Under the pieces are notes generated by a model. The model was not told the origin of the DNA. It made no database searches and worked only from the letters and a program-made list of their open reading frames with translations. A stretch of DNA of 64,000 nucleotides from Rhyacophila brunnea (taxonomy: Eukaryota > Arthropoda > Insecta > Trichoptera > Rhyacophilidae): contig JAGYXB010000563.1 in NCBI GenBank assembly GCA_022495005.1, positions 372,001 through 436,000 on the forward strand, given 5' to 3'. Positions 13,147-24,475 of this stretch are shown here, in pieces. A program made the translations under genes and the position numbers. The stretch's first letter is position 1. Each line of letters opens with the position of its first letter.

Positions 13147-13402
13147 TTGAACATAAATACTTCTGAAAACACTCATGAGATAGCCAATAGAAAAAATAGT
13201 TTTCGAAAAAAGTAAGACATCCTGCAGGAATCGAACCAGCGTCTCTTGGGTTGCGCGCCATGTGCATTACCACTATGCTACGACTGCCATGCTTAATTGC
13301 GACAAATTTTAACTATTGGCCTTATTAATACCTGCTCATGAGCGCTCTCTAAAAATTTCTCTCCAAATTGCCTATAGTGTTTTCAGAATTATGTATGTTC
13401 AA
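13147..13402. mobile_element. inverted-repeat element carrying a tRNA-like sequence
   Basis: A 256-bp element with ends TTGAACATAAATAC... and, in complement, TTGAACATACATAA..., both followed by TTCTGAAAACACT. That gives terminal inverted repeats of about 27 bp. Inner arms around CTCATGAG and CCAATAG also pair. In the loop, on the minus strand at about 13218-13290, is a tRNA-like region with an A box (TAGCATAGTGGT) and a perfect B box (GGTTCGATTCC). The acceptor arms do not pair, so it is not a working tRNA gene. A target duplication could not be fixed because the flanks are TTAAT-rich. Confidence 0.6.
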
Positions 13403-14155
13403 TAATTAGAATCGTACATTCTTAAATCATGTGAATTATTATTCGTTGATTAAAAATAAATAGTTAATTATCAATTAATTTCATTACTCTTAACATGCAT
13501 ACGTTGTAAATTCGGGATTGCTAGACAATGCTAATGAATTTTTCTGTGATTATAATAATATTACAAGCTACCGACAACTACTCTCTATGAGGGCGAATTT
13601 GGTATGAGATTTACCATTTTAAAGTGAAAAATAAAATTTGCTATAGGTAATGAAAATTTTGGTTTTAATATTACATAAAAGTGGAATAATGTAATATTAC
13701 ATAAATATATATAACAATTTATAAATAAGTTAATGACGTTTAGGTTGCCACTCTGGGAATTTTTTTTAACGTACGTTGTTCCTATAGGTTTTAAAAATCA
13801 AGCAATCAATAAATAAAAGTACGTTTTACAAATGACACGTCCTGAAATTAGAAAATAAATTGTCATATAAACGTAATATGTATGCAAATGACAGTTTTTT
13901 TTTTTAATTTTAAGCTTGTATTAAATGAGTGAATAGTAAGGCGACATAATAAACGACATTCACTTGTTTCTCTTTTTAATCTTGTATACAATGAGTGGAT
14001 ATAAAAACAATGCGTTTTGGCTTTAGAATGGTTACATCAAACTTATATCGGAAAATACCTCTTACTATTTTAATAATATAAGTATATGATGAAGGTAATA
14101 ATATTATTATATGTAGAGTTGAGATATACAAGGATTGGACATACTGCTTCGTGAG
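13403..14155. other. AT-rich non-coding stretch
   Basis: No gene or complete element recognised. Confidence 0.4.
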
Positions 14156-14412
14156 CAACGTTCCCTCTTACTTTTCTATTGTGTGTGCGGATCATCAACG
14201 CATCTGGGCAATGGCGTAACTAGAGTTGGTGTCACCCAGTGCGGTAAATTTACACCCCCCCCCCCCATCATACAAACACAGATACAATTTTTCATTAAAA
14301 TTTATATTTTAAAGGTATTTATTAATTTCAGTTATTTTATATAATAATAACAATAACAAAGATAATTTTTGAAGTAAATAGAAAAGGGAACTGTTGGTTA
14401 CAGGGAACGTTG
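14156..14412. mobile_element. hAT-type MITE, family F, short copy
   Basis: A shorter copy of the element at 31225-31666. It starts CAACGTTCCCTCT and ends CAGGGAACGTTG. Internally it shares the block 'atggcgtaactag...ggtgtcaccc', a C-rich tract at about 14257-14267, and the AT-rich sequence that follows. No 8-bp duplication is evident at its ends, so it may have lost flanking sequence or rearranged. It has no coding capacity; the 69-codon ORF across it is spurious. Confidence 0.65.
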
Positions 14413-14983
14413 TATGAATGGTGAATAGTGAATATCTAGATAAATACCGTCATGTAATTGTATTTATTGTAATTTAATGTAACCAAATCATAGCGCAGGG
14501 CCTCTAACGAATTGGCGTATTGTTTTATCTTTCAGTAGATGATAATTATTCAACACGTTAATAAAAAAAAACACTTTTCACGTTTCGTAACCCTGTGATA
14601 GGCGTACAGTGTAAATGTCGCACGGGTGAAGCATGTATAGAGCATGTAATGGAGCAGCGGAGTGCGAGATGTATTACAAAACAGCTGCCAGTGAAATGAA
14701 CCTCTCCCTGAGTAGATACTTGTGAAAAGCAATTACTTATACGACAATTTTCTTCCCCAAGATATCTAGGTACATTTTGTTTTAGAGAATAATGTAAAAT
14801 CTGACGGTAAACAAGTGAAATTTTAATACACGAATATTCTCTATTTCTTCTTAATAGTGGGTACGTAGTAGCGAACATATAAATATAATCATTAAAAAGA
14901 TTCGACATGAAAAACAATTGAAACTATCTGGATCTACAATGTTCTTATGAAATATCCGTGACATAAAATAATATTTTTTTATA
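14413..14983. other. non-coding stretch
   Basis: No gene recognised. Overlapping minus-strand ORFs of 60 and 119 codons (14550-14917) have no recognisable motif and are probably chance. Confidence 0.4.
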
Positions 14984-15043
14984 TTCGACCGTGTTCGATC
15001 CTAATCAGATCATTTATGGGCCTCCACAGAGTAGACTGTAGAG
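14984..15043 (-). mobile_element. SINE family A, 3' part (split by hAT insertion)
   Basis: The 3' end of a tRNA-derived SINE on the minus strand, recognised by the words 'gttcgatcctaatcagatca' and 'gggcctccacagagt'. The intact copy at 39125-39369 has the equivalent words. The sequence breaks off at the target duplication CTGTAGAG (15036-15043), where the hAT element at 15044 inserted. The rest of the SINE resumes at 15771. Confidence 0.75.
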
Positions 15044-15770
15044 CAGGGGGGGGGGGCAAACTTTTTGGATGGAGGGCCAAATTCAAGAATTCAAAATGAA
15101 CGGCGGGCCGCAAGTAAAATACCATTTTTAGATATAAGTACACTATTTATTATCACGAAAAATAAACATTACCAAAAAAAATTGAGAAGAATGAAACTGA
15201 AGTACATTTTTTTTAAATTCAGGTGTTAATTTTGTACTTGATATTCTCAAAACTGCTTGTAAATGGGCATCGGAGATATTTGATCGTAAAGAATTTTTAT
15301 TGAGGTTCATGATCGAAAATGTTTGTTCACATAAAATATATAGGTTAATCCAAAAATAACGAACATTTTCTTGCATAATCTTTAAGTTGGTCGAATTTGT
15401 CTGAATTAAGGGCATTGTAAAATTTGGAGATTTCTTCACGACGATGCAATTATCTTAAATCAGTGTCACACTGCAGATCAATAAATAATCTCAAGTTGCA
15501 GCTCTGTCGGCACACTATCAATATCTATTGAAATCGATGTCCAACGTAGAAAATAGTGGTTACATAGTGTGAGACGAGACGCAAGGAAGACGTACTGAGA
15601 TAATACATTTACGAAACAACAAATTCTTCAAATTTTAATCTATTGTCAATATTTTTTTAAAAATTATTAAAAAAGTTATTCGTAATCAGAAGTACAATTA
15701 ATGATGGTGGGCCGCAAAAAAATACCCGGCGGGCCACATGCGGCTCGCGGGCCGCAGTTTGCCCCCCCTG
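15044..15770 (-). mobile_element. hAT element, internally deleted
   Basis: A 727-bp element beginning CAGGGGGGG...CAAACTTTTTGG and ending in the complement, CGCAGTTTGCCCCCCCTG. An exact 8-bp duplication, CTGTAGAG, flanks it at 15036-15043 and 15771-15778. GGGCCGC words lie just inside both ends. It retains the end of a transposase ORF on the minus strand. The element is inserted in a SINE, so it is younger than that SINE copy. Confidence 0.9.
15143..15439 (-). pseudogene. hAT transposase C-terminal fragment
   Basis: A 98-codon frame whose middle reads YILCEQTFSIMNLNKNSLRS and then ISDAHLQAVLRIS. This matches the C-terminal dimerisation domain of hAT transposases of the ZBED / GTF2IRD2-like group, where a (C)E..FS.M...K...R..l...hL...lr pattern is conserved. 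The N-terminal BED finger and the catalytic core are absent, because the host element is only 727 bp. The start codon is a chance methionine. It is a remnant and cannot make an active enzyme. Confidence 0.75.
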
Positions 15771-15933
15771 CTGTAGAGGTTTGTATTAACAGATTTTGTT
15801 TTTACGAGAAATGGATGTCAGCCAGTTGCTCAACCTATTAGGTCCATACTCTGACTCATACACAAATTCGGATTCGAGCCTGGGACCCACGACGCTATAG
15901 GCCGAATCATAAGCCGCGCGGCTATCGTGGGTG
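15771..15933 (-). mobile_element. SINE family A, 5' part (split by hAT insertion)
   Basis: The promoter half of the SINE that starts at 14984. On the minus strand the head contains an A box (TAGCCGCGCGGC) and a B box (GGCTCGAATCC). The conserved body follows, with 'cctaataggttgagcaa' and 'atccatttctcgtaaaaac'. The first eight bases are the hAT target duplication. Confidence 0.75.
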
Positions 15934-15939
15934 ACAATA

Positions 15940-16684
15940 ATAATATTTCCACCATTTGTACGCATATCGAAGAAAAAAATGCCTACTGAAGTACTGTTAT
16001 TTTCGATTTTTCGTGATTTTTCATCTAAATAATAATGGTTCATTGTAATGGAAAATATTCTAACCTCCGTTGTGGGAAATAAATCTCTTCAAACATAATA
16101 TTTTTCTTATTATTAAAGCCACGATGACATCATTATAAATTTAATTTATAGATGGCGTCTGGATTAGTACAAATTTTAGTGTTTACGTCTTTGTACTTAT
16201 CAGTGTATTTTCACTCATATTCTTTTTTTAAAAAGATGTTGATCGTTGATATTTCAAACCTTATTTAAATTACACAATGTCTAAATCTGTGATAAAGAAA
16301 TGTTTTTTCCCTTTTAATATCTCCCCTTCCGATGTCGCGAATTAAAAAAGTTTTATGTTACGCTTACAAAAAAGTTTTGCTAACTTGTACAATCCTGGTG
16401 AGATTTTTACTTGAAGAATTTATCTTTATATATTATAGGTATTTAAATTTGAGTATTAGAGTATTTTTAATGAACTCACGTATTGTCTTTTTTCTTCAGT
16501 TTACGTAAACTTGGCTTTACACTTAGGCCTAGAAAAAACTCCTTGACATATTTGTAATACTCGGACTTTCAGGAAAGTAAATATAAATAATTTGATATCA
16601 TTGTTCAATACTTCTTTATTAATTGTGTGCCCTAACATGCTTACACAAGCATAATGCATAATGAATTGTTTTAATATAGTAATA
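15940..16684. other. AT-rich non-coding stretch
   Basis: No gene or complete element recognised. A phrase near 16152, 'atagatggcgtctggatta', has a weak echo near 41651. Confidence 0.4.
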
Positions 16685-16692
16685 TTTCCATC

Positions 16693-18140
16693 CAGTGGCG
16701 CACCCAGGATTTAATATTGGGGGGGCCCAAGGAGGAGAATGTAAATTAGTCCCATAGGCTCTTTTTCTTCTTCACAGTCTAATTTCTCGTGTATCGGTCT
16801 TTTGTCTATTGCACTCGGTGTACCTACACACCATAGTCCCCACATCCTGAAACGGGCCCTCAGGCTAGGATATTTGGCAGCCCCCTTACCTACCGCTAAG
16901 ATTAAAGGCAGTGTGAAACACTAAATTAACGTTTTCCAAATTGTGTTTTAGTTAAAATTAAGGGTACTTATACGGTGAATTATTGGCGATTTTTAATACA
17001 TCTACTTTAATAATGGAGCTGTCGAGTATCGACACATAATAATCAAAAAATATATTGCTCAATTATATAAGTAATTGAAAATGTTCATGGCCATGAAGTA
17101 TAATAACGCCGCAGGCGACTTTTTTTACTATTAAAGTTAATTTACAATGTGTGTTTATCTCACTTATCTGGTCAACCCGACACGCCCCCCATAACCCGGG
17201 CCCCCAGGCTAGAGCCATGTCAGCCTTCCCAAGCTATGACCTACACCACTCCGGAATTCGGGTGGACACGGAGAATTTTTTGACAGTTCCATTAGGGATT
17301 GGGTTTCTAAAAAAATCCGACATTAGTATTTCGAAATTTTCGTGTTGGAAATTAAAATCTAAGATTTTTTTCTAAAAAGGGTGCTGAAGAATAATTACAA
17401 ATCATTTTTTTGCCGTCTTTTTATTTGTCTAAGCCCAAAGGTATAGTTTATTGGCTTTCAATTTCAATGTTTAAAACGGGGGTTTGTTAAAGTTTGGTAA
17501 AAGTTTAAAATGTTTTAAAATGGGGGTGCCAGGGCCCCTTGCACCCCTCCCCCTGGGTGTGCCACTGACTGTTGTTCACTAAAGACTAAAATTTTTGGGG
17601 AGGTGAGCCTTGAATTTTTATTTTCTGATTTCGGGGGCCCGTGGTATGAAAAAGTTTGAGAAGCACTGGTCTAGACTCAAGAGCTACAATATTTATGCAA
17701 ATTTCATCGAAAAAAATCTTCTTTTGATTTACACCACCGCCGACTGTGGTGGTTGTAGTCGTTCTTTTCGCCGAATTTTTATTGTCGATTTTTTAATATT
17801 GAGGTTCCAAAATATTAATTGACAATGGACAAAATAAAGTATTATTGCATTTAACTTATACACAAACCTCTTCAACACAATACAGACTAATTTCTCGTTT
17901 ATCGGTCGTTTGTCTATTGCACTCGGTGTACACCACTCCGGAATTCGATTGGACACCGAGAATTTTTTGACAGTTTCATTAGGGATTGGGTTTCTAAAAA
18001 ACCCCGACATTTTCGAAATTTTTGTGTTAGAAATTAAAATCTAAGAAATTTTTCTATAAATGTGCTGGTGAATTACATTCTGATAATTTTTATTTTGGGG
18101 GGTGCCAGGGCCCCCTGGCCCCCCCCTGGGTGCGCCACTG
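16693..18140 (+). mobile_element. composite hAT-type element, family C
   Basis: A 1,448-bp unit with ends CAGTGGCGCACCCAG and CTGGGTGCGCCACTG and an exact 8-bp duplication TTTCCATC at 16685-16692 and 18141-18148. It contains a reverse-oriented family D element (16832-17238). It also carries an internal second copy of its own right terminus at about 17517-17568 (ending GGGTGTGCCACTG). From about 17880 a second run of family C body leads into the true right end. About 300 bp of different sequence (17573-17880) lies between. The element therefore holds one left end and two right ends. No transposase frame is present. Confidence 0.85.
16832..17238 (-). mobile_element. hAT-type element, family D, nested in family C
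   Basis: The reverse complement of the family D elements at 46667 and 62370. It has the 'agtccccacatcctgaaacg' end, the GCCGCAGGCGACTTTTTT block and the 'cgggcccccaggctagagcc' end in mirrored order. ACCTACAC occurs at 16822-16829, two bases before the left end, and immediately after the right end at 17239-17246, consistent with an 8-bp target duplication. It interrupts the family C body, so it is younger than that sequence. Confidence 0.75.
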
Positions 18141-18148
18141 TTTCCATC

Positions 18149-19510
18149 ACAGCATTGCTACATCTATTAGAACATTGGCACGTAGGATTGGGCCGTAGAC
18201 GGATTTTGTTATATTTGAATGACTATTTTTCGTATACATAATATGCAGGACGCATTCTGACAATAATTGATATAGGTTCTATGAGTCACCAAGATATCTA
18301 ATATAGCTGATGTTGGCAGGTAATATTAGTGATTATTTTTTTTATTGAGATAATGAAAAAATAAATAAAAAAAACCCACCAAAAATTGTTCCGAGTTCTT
18401 CAATAAAACTAAGACCGCAGCACGGATCGATTGGAAATGCGATAATTTTTACAATGCCATCAGCACGGTCGCAAGACGGTTCGTCTCTATGGAGAAATGA
18501 AAATAGTCAGTAGTAAAATGTGTTCAAAAATATCAATTCGTAGGATCATTCTTGGCTTCGTTTGCCTGGTTTAGTAATATGTGTATGTGATCACTCAATT
18601 TGGTTTTTTATACCACATCTATAAATATGACATAGTTTTGGTAAAACGGTTAATTCTCTCAATAAGACTGATATATCAATGTCTACATTAAAATCAAGGC
18701 ACCGATCAGCGCTTTTAGTTATGTTTGAAACTGTCAATTTTTGACTGCCCCGAGCCCTTAGAAGTTTAGTATCCTATCGCAAATGGAAGATTAAATAAGC
18801 ACATATATCGATTGCTATGGCTTCTGTAAAATACACACGTAATAAAATTTAATCTTGTAATCTTTAAAGCCTAATTTATTCAGTAACACTATTAGAGTAT
18901 TGGAATATTGACAATTTTGTAAAAACATTGAGCTATTGCTTATGTTACAATAAAACTTGAATATACTTTGTTTCTCCGTACGTTATTACAAGACAAAACT
19001 AGTTTCACAGCAGTCGATTAATGTTTTGTTTATTTTACAAGGAAAGCGATGAAATTTAATGTGCGCGAAGGGTTAACTAAAGTTGTCTCTCGGGCATGTC
19101 TTGAGCTAGCCCTTAGCATGAGCACGGTTAAGACAATGCGAAAGGGGGACTCATTCGAGACGATTTTTCAAGCCACTTTCACCGATATCTTCGCTGCTTG
19201 TCACCCTAGGCATTGTTCATTTAATTATTAATGACCCAAGTGAGCCAACTTGTTAACATCAGCGTTTTCATTCAATATTTTGAAGACGGATTTTTTCACC
19301 CGAATTATGGATCGAAAGCTATAAAAATATTATCGAAAATATCAGTGTACCTATACTTTTACGTTATTGAAGAGGATTTTAAGAATTAACAAGACATTGT
19401 TTGGAAAAAACAAAGAAATCAAAATATACCTAAGTACATAAAAACACGTAAGTAACTATAAAAATAAAAACGAGTTTAATCATGCGCATCTCAGAAAAAA
19501 CTAAAGATAA
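18149..19510. other. non-coding stretch
   Basis: No gene recognised. A 60-codon ORF at 19049-19231 has a rather balanced composition for the region, but no motif and no homologue that I recognise. Confidence 0.4.
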
Positions 19511-19735
19511 GAAATTTCGGTACTGTTCGGTTATACGGATTACAGCGGAAAACGCATTTTGAAAATAGCCGATAAACTGGATTATTTGTTAGTTTGGGTT
19601 AGTTTAGTTTAGGTTAGGTTGGGTTAGGTTAGGTTAGGTTAGGTTAGGTTAACCTAACAAATAATCCAGTTTATCGGCTATTTTAAAAATGCGTTTTCCG
19701 CTGTATACCGTATAACCGAACAGTACCGAAATTTC
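19511..19735. mobile_element. hairpin element with internal TTAGG repeats
   Basis: A 225-bp inverted repeat. The left arm starts GAAATTTCGGTACTG and runs about 85 bp to 'ataatttgttag'-like sequence; the right arm is its near-exact complement ending at 19735. The centre (about 19596-19655) is a run of GGTTA/TTAGG units with a few GGGTTA variants, followed by a short AACCTAA that returns into the right arm. TTAGG is the usual insect telomere unit. A clear target duplication was not found. It has no coding capacity. Confidence 0.75.
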
Positions 19736-20663
19736 ATTTATATTATATCACATAATTGTATCCTGTTTATAAATTATATTACTCATTAGCTCAACCGTTA
19801 TTCAAACAGAATGCAGAGGAATTAGAAAAGCTCTTATGCTCTAAATCGGGATTCTCCTGAGAAAATCTGTAAGTACTTTGGGTTTCCAATCACCAAATCT
19901 CATATTATGAAATTCCACTCGATTTAATAACCACAAAACCCTGGGATTTAAATGGTGGTATATCGGAATTAACTGCACAGAAATTATTATTAAATCTATT
20001 ACAAAAAAAGAAAAAAAGGAATATTACCTACATCAATTTTCCATACTTTACTAGTTTGTTATTGCAATAAGTAACATTGATTCTATTTATTTTAAATATT
20101 GTGAATTCCCCTCAGTGTATCTGAATTCATTATTAATAGAGACAATATATTTTTTTAAAGATTGTCTCAAAGTTCATTGGTAGTAAATCTTGATATACCT
20201 ATGTACATCTTCTTCGAGATTTACTCGTAGTATATAATATATAAGACGGTGGTTCGTACGTGGATAAATTCGAACTATGCAATTATTATTCCTTATCTAT
20301 TCAATTTATCACTTAACCCAACTGACTCGACGATGTAGATATTATTATAATAATTATTTCTACATATAGATTCGGTTTTCGCTTCGAGTTTTATTGAAGA
20401 CAGGAATCACGTTGTAAGGATTACGTGATGCCGTCAAGAGTGCTCGGAAGTGCCGACATAACCAAAGGGGGCTCGATCGACCTACAGATATTCACCACTG
20501 GTGCATTAAACATGCCTTATATCAGGGATGGTTTACCATCGCAAAAATTATCGCTAAAATATCACTTTAATGTTTTTTTTATTTTAAATCCCAACCAAAG
20601 AAAAATATATGACACTATTCGGCTTCTATATTGACATCAAATCGTCATGGCGCTGTTTGCGAT
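19736..20663. other. AT-rich non-coding stretch
   Basis: No gene or complete element recognised. Confidence 0.4.
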
Positions 20664-20666
20664 TTA

Positions 20667-20861
20667 GGCCTTGTCCAGATGACGCGATTTGACCAGCGCG
20701 TAAAAACTCGCGCGCATTCCAGGTAAACGTGACTTCATTGAGCCGTCCACGTGTAATCGCCGCGTGTCATTTCTCGCGGTCGAGGTACAGGTGACCTCAT
20801 TGAGCTGTCCACATGCACTCGCGGCGTTTCGTGGCGAGACATGCGTCACCTGGACAAACTC
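20667..20861. mobile_element. PIF/Harbinger-type MITE
   Basis: A 195-bp GC-rich element. The left end is GGCCTTGTCCAGATGACGC and the complement of the right end is GAGTTTGTCCAGGTGACGC. TTA is duplicated on both sides (20664-20666 and 20862-20864). A 3-bp TWA duplication is characteristic of PIF/Harbinger. Internally the phrase 'ggtgacctcattgagctgtc' partly repeats as 'acgtgacttcattgagccgtc'. It has no coding capacity. Confidence 0.65.
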
Positions 20862-20864
20862 TTA

Positions 20865-22198
20865 AGTAGTTCCAGAAACGGCCGCGACGACGTGTACGTC
20901 TCGGTATAGAAGTCGAAGTCTAATAATAAAATTATTGTTTGCACCCAACAAATGGAATGTAACAAGAAAGTGATAAACTTTAGGGTGATTCTGCAACGTT
21001 TTGTGTGTCATGAAAAATAATAGTCTTTACGTTGGCGCATTGAAAATTGAAACATTGTTTTCGTCATTTCAGTATTTGGACGTAACGGTAGGTATAAGTA
21101 AAAAACTATTTGCTAAGTACATAAGTATTATCTAGGTTTTTGTAACTAATTGCATCTTCGACGATATGTAGCTGGGTAATAATTATTGCGAAACGATAGC
21201 TCTGCGATATTCAATAATAATAATAATATAGAATCGATAGAAGAAATCCTACAGTACAATTTAAAAATATATATTCAAATTATGCGCATAATAAATAATT
21301 CAATTACCACCTAGTATTTTAACGATTATTTCTGACCATGCTCCGTATCTACGGCATCAATGGACCGCACACCACTGCTACATAATATTCTTACTATAAT
21401 AATGCAATGTAAATTAACCCGTGCTTTATGAATATTTTTTTCAGTTATGAAAGACATGCTATTACTACTCTGCCCTTCTTAGGAAGATGACAGTAACTGA
21501 CTCTCACACACTTTCGAGATAAATGACATAATGTGTTTTTCCCAAACTTTAGTACTGTGAATTAATAAAAAACGGTTGTAATTTTTATTAGTAGGAAGTT
21601 AAAATACAAACAAATTAATAATAAACACGCAGTAACTGCAATGAATATGTGCAATTACTGCCTTTTTGCTAAAAAAACTGTATTATTTTAGAAGATGTCT
21701 GTTTTTTCACTAAGGATTTTAATTTTAGTGATAATACTGATTTGAAAGTGAACAGAATATATAGCTTTCAAAATTACCTAACGGATGGCATACATAACAA
21801 ATTTTGCGAGACTGCCTTCTTCCTAAACTGTAATAATGATTTTTTTCACAAGAAATTTTATTTTAAACGTTCTATACTTATTAAAATATTTGATAACGAT
21901 GTAAACTTAATATACTATGGCACTATACGCGAGATTTTTATTTTCCGTATGGATAGATTTATTAGCAGTGTGTTGTCGATAATTTTTATTATGTTATACA
22001 TTGAAAACACCTGTTTATGGTTTCACGGTTTCCGCGATTGATCGTTCAGTAAAGTCAAAGGCTTGACAAAAGGTGAGCGACGTGTCGATTGTTCAGTATG
22101 AGACTATTGCGATGCCCTGCAACCTGTAAGAAATACCATTCAAGCAAAATTTCCATAAAATAACGAATAAATATTAATGTTATGCTTATTTAGATTTT
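20865..22198. other. AT-rich non-coding stretch
   Basis: No gene recognised. A 99-codon ORF at 21742-22041 is rich in I, F and N, as expected of random AT-rich sequence, and has no motif. Confidence 0.4.
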
Positions 22199-22206
22199 AG
22201 TACTAC

Positions 22207-23183
22207 CAGTGGCGAAGACTCCTTACTAGGCCATTATTTAAAGCCTACCTTCCTAAGAAAAAAAAATCGGTGCGTGTACTTATGTACGCGCGTTAGAAGT
22301 TATAGGTACTTCTTTGGCGTAACAAAACAAATAAGTAGAAAATACGATAAAATAAATACCGTATTGACCATTCACATGTCTCAGTCATCTGATCTGCATG
22401 AAAGGAAAACGTGGTGTGATAATTCTTTCCGAAATTAAATCGAACGCTGGTAGATCATGAGGTATTTCTGGAAATTTGAAACCATTGTACATTAACATCA
22501 ATGGTATATTGTTTTTATTTAAAGCTTGAACGCATATGGTGCATAGTTTAATATTTGCTTCAGATATATTAGGTATAATATTGTTTAAAATTTCTTCATG
22601 TCCAGAAGATGGAAGTTTTAAATCGTCTTTGAACCACAACCTATCACATACGGAACACAATTATTGGATTTTTTTTTAAATTCATCATGGGCACTTCTGA
22701 AATGATTATAACCGCTGTATGGCAAAGATAATTTATGATATGATATTCAAAATAATTAATAAGAAGATAATTTAAAAAAAAAAAAAAAAGTTCTATAGGA
22801 TTCAATCACATTGATTTTTGTTTTGATTTTGATTGATTTGATTTACCTAAGTCTGTGTTTTAAGTATAAAAGTATTTTAAAATGTCTAGTTTTGCGGGTT
22901 AAATTATAAATAATTGTTATGGAACAAATACACAACAACGGATTTCTTCAAAGATAACAATATATTTTGAGTGTATCTTGCATTTATAAATGTTAAAGAA
23001 AATACATAATTTAAACTAATTGCTCAATTTTATACCATCAGTGAGCTTTTGAAATTTCATCGATTTTTGTGTACCTATTCATCAGTAGTAATATCGGATT
23101 ATCTTATTATTTCCCGTAAATATATCTGACAAGTGTGCTTTCTCCACAGCCTACCTCTTTCCAAAAGTCACCCTTCGCCACTG
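22207..23183. mobile_element. hAT-type element, family H, carrying a foreign protein fragment
   Basis: A 977-bp element with ends CAGTGGCGAAG and CTTCGCCACTG. The flanks AGTACTAC (22199-22206) and AGTAACAC (23184-23191) agree at 6 of 8 positions, which fits a decayed hAT duplication. The phrase 'gcctacct' lies inside both ends. Inside is a minus-strand fragment of a Helitron-type protein. A further right-end fragment of the family is at 43865-43927. Confidence 0.7.
22385..22665 (-). pseudogene. Helitron-like helicase N-terminal region (DUF6570-like) fragment
   Basis: The frame begins CSVCDRLWFKDDL, continues with a C..C pair (LCTICVQAL) and ends ISERIITPRFPFMQIR before a stop. This spacing (CxxCxRlWF, then CxxC, then a NG..fPEiP..L segment and an ERii.PR.PFmQIR end) matches the conserved N-terminal block often annotated DUF6570. 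That block precedes the helicase in Helitron-type proteins of arthropods. Rep and helicase motifs are missing. It sits inside a hAT-type element, so it was either captured or the host element inserted around it. Identification is from remembered motifs. Confidence 0.6.
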
Positions 23184-23191
23184 AGTAACAC

Positions 23192-24475
23192 AGTGTGTAA
23201 TTAATATTGCATTGCGTATTTTATGTTCTACTTATTGGGTTTAAAATTTGAATATTATTTCAGGTAATTTTAAGCACTTTGTAAGGAGCTTAGGAGTCAA
23301 CAACTGCACAATTCGAATGGATTAAGATTCATAATAAAGGAATGTGCTTTCAGTGTCCAATGTATCCATCATGTTTTTTTCGAACGAACAATGTTGCATT
23401 GGCGCTGTACGTCGATACCGTAAGTTGCATATTATTATGTTTGAGAATGGTGATAAAATAACCTACACAAAGTTCACATGTTGCAAGCAGAGCTGGAAAA
23501 AGAACTGGAACCGAGCCCTGAGAACCTCTCGATTACTTTTGAATCAGAAAAGTTGATTCCGAAACCCTTAATAGGTACGGGGTTTGGAGGTTATTGGAGG
23601 TTATTGTTATATTATTTTTAGTCATTCATTAGTCACTGAAGTTAGAGCCACTTATTAAAAAAATAGTAATCGATATGATATTAAAATTATTATAAATTCT
23701 CAAGTTTTACAAAAGTTGTTGAAAGCCTACTAATTATGTTATCCATATACCTACTCTACCTATTTGGTAAAGTTATCTTGAAATAATAGTATTATATACT
23801 TACACATACTTTTTGAGTTTTGAAATCGAAATAAAATAAAATATACATAACACACATATACCGGTAGGAATAATATGTAAGTAAGTATATATATTATGTT
23901 TGTTAAAGAATCGAAATCGAACTCTAGAAACGGGCTTCCGATTTGTCACTCGATTGAACCAAACCCTAGAACCGAACCTCCATCGATGTATCTATCTTCA
24001 ACCAAAAAGTTGAAAATTTTGGTGATTTTAACAGCTCTGGTTGCAATCGTGCTGAGTGCAGGAAAATGTCATGTACATAATATTGAGGTTTACTTTATTT
24101 TCTTATAATAATATTATGTATTATATAATATTTTATATCAAGTTTTTAGCTTTGCACTGTCAAATGGCAAAGTTTTAATCACCCCAAATTAGTGTACATA
24201 AATTGGTTTCACTTGTATTTTAATACTATGTATTGAAATAATATTTAAAGATGTTAATTTTTTTTTAAAGTCACTAGGCAGTGATAATATTAATATAATA
24301 TACAGTTTTATACCTACTAATGAACATAATATAACAATTAACCACGACATTTTTATTTTTTCATATCTTTCATAGCTGTCGTTACGCTTTTTAAAATGTT
24401 TAATGAATTTAATTTATTATATTGAACACTGAAGCTTCATTTTGAAAATCCTGATACCGTAAGAAATTTAGAAAC
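23192..24475. other. non-coding stretch
   Basis: No gene recognised. Two phrases rich in GAACC/CGAA words (about 23490-23590 and 23905-24000) could be decayed hAT ends, but they do not pair clearly. Confidence 0.4.

Noticed and set aside
13218..13290. Functional tRNA gene on the minus strand
   Set aside because: A and B boxes are good, but the acceptor arms do not pair and the sequence lies inside an inverted-repeat element.
14558..14917. 119-codon minus-strand ORF
   Set aside because: No motif, no signal of splicing, and it overlaps another ORF in a different frame.
23480..24005. Possible hAT element between two GAACC-rich phrases
   Set aside because: The phrases do not form a convincing inverted pair and no duplication is seen.
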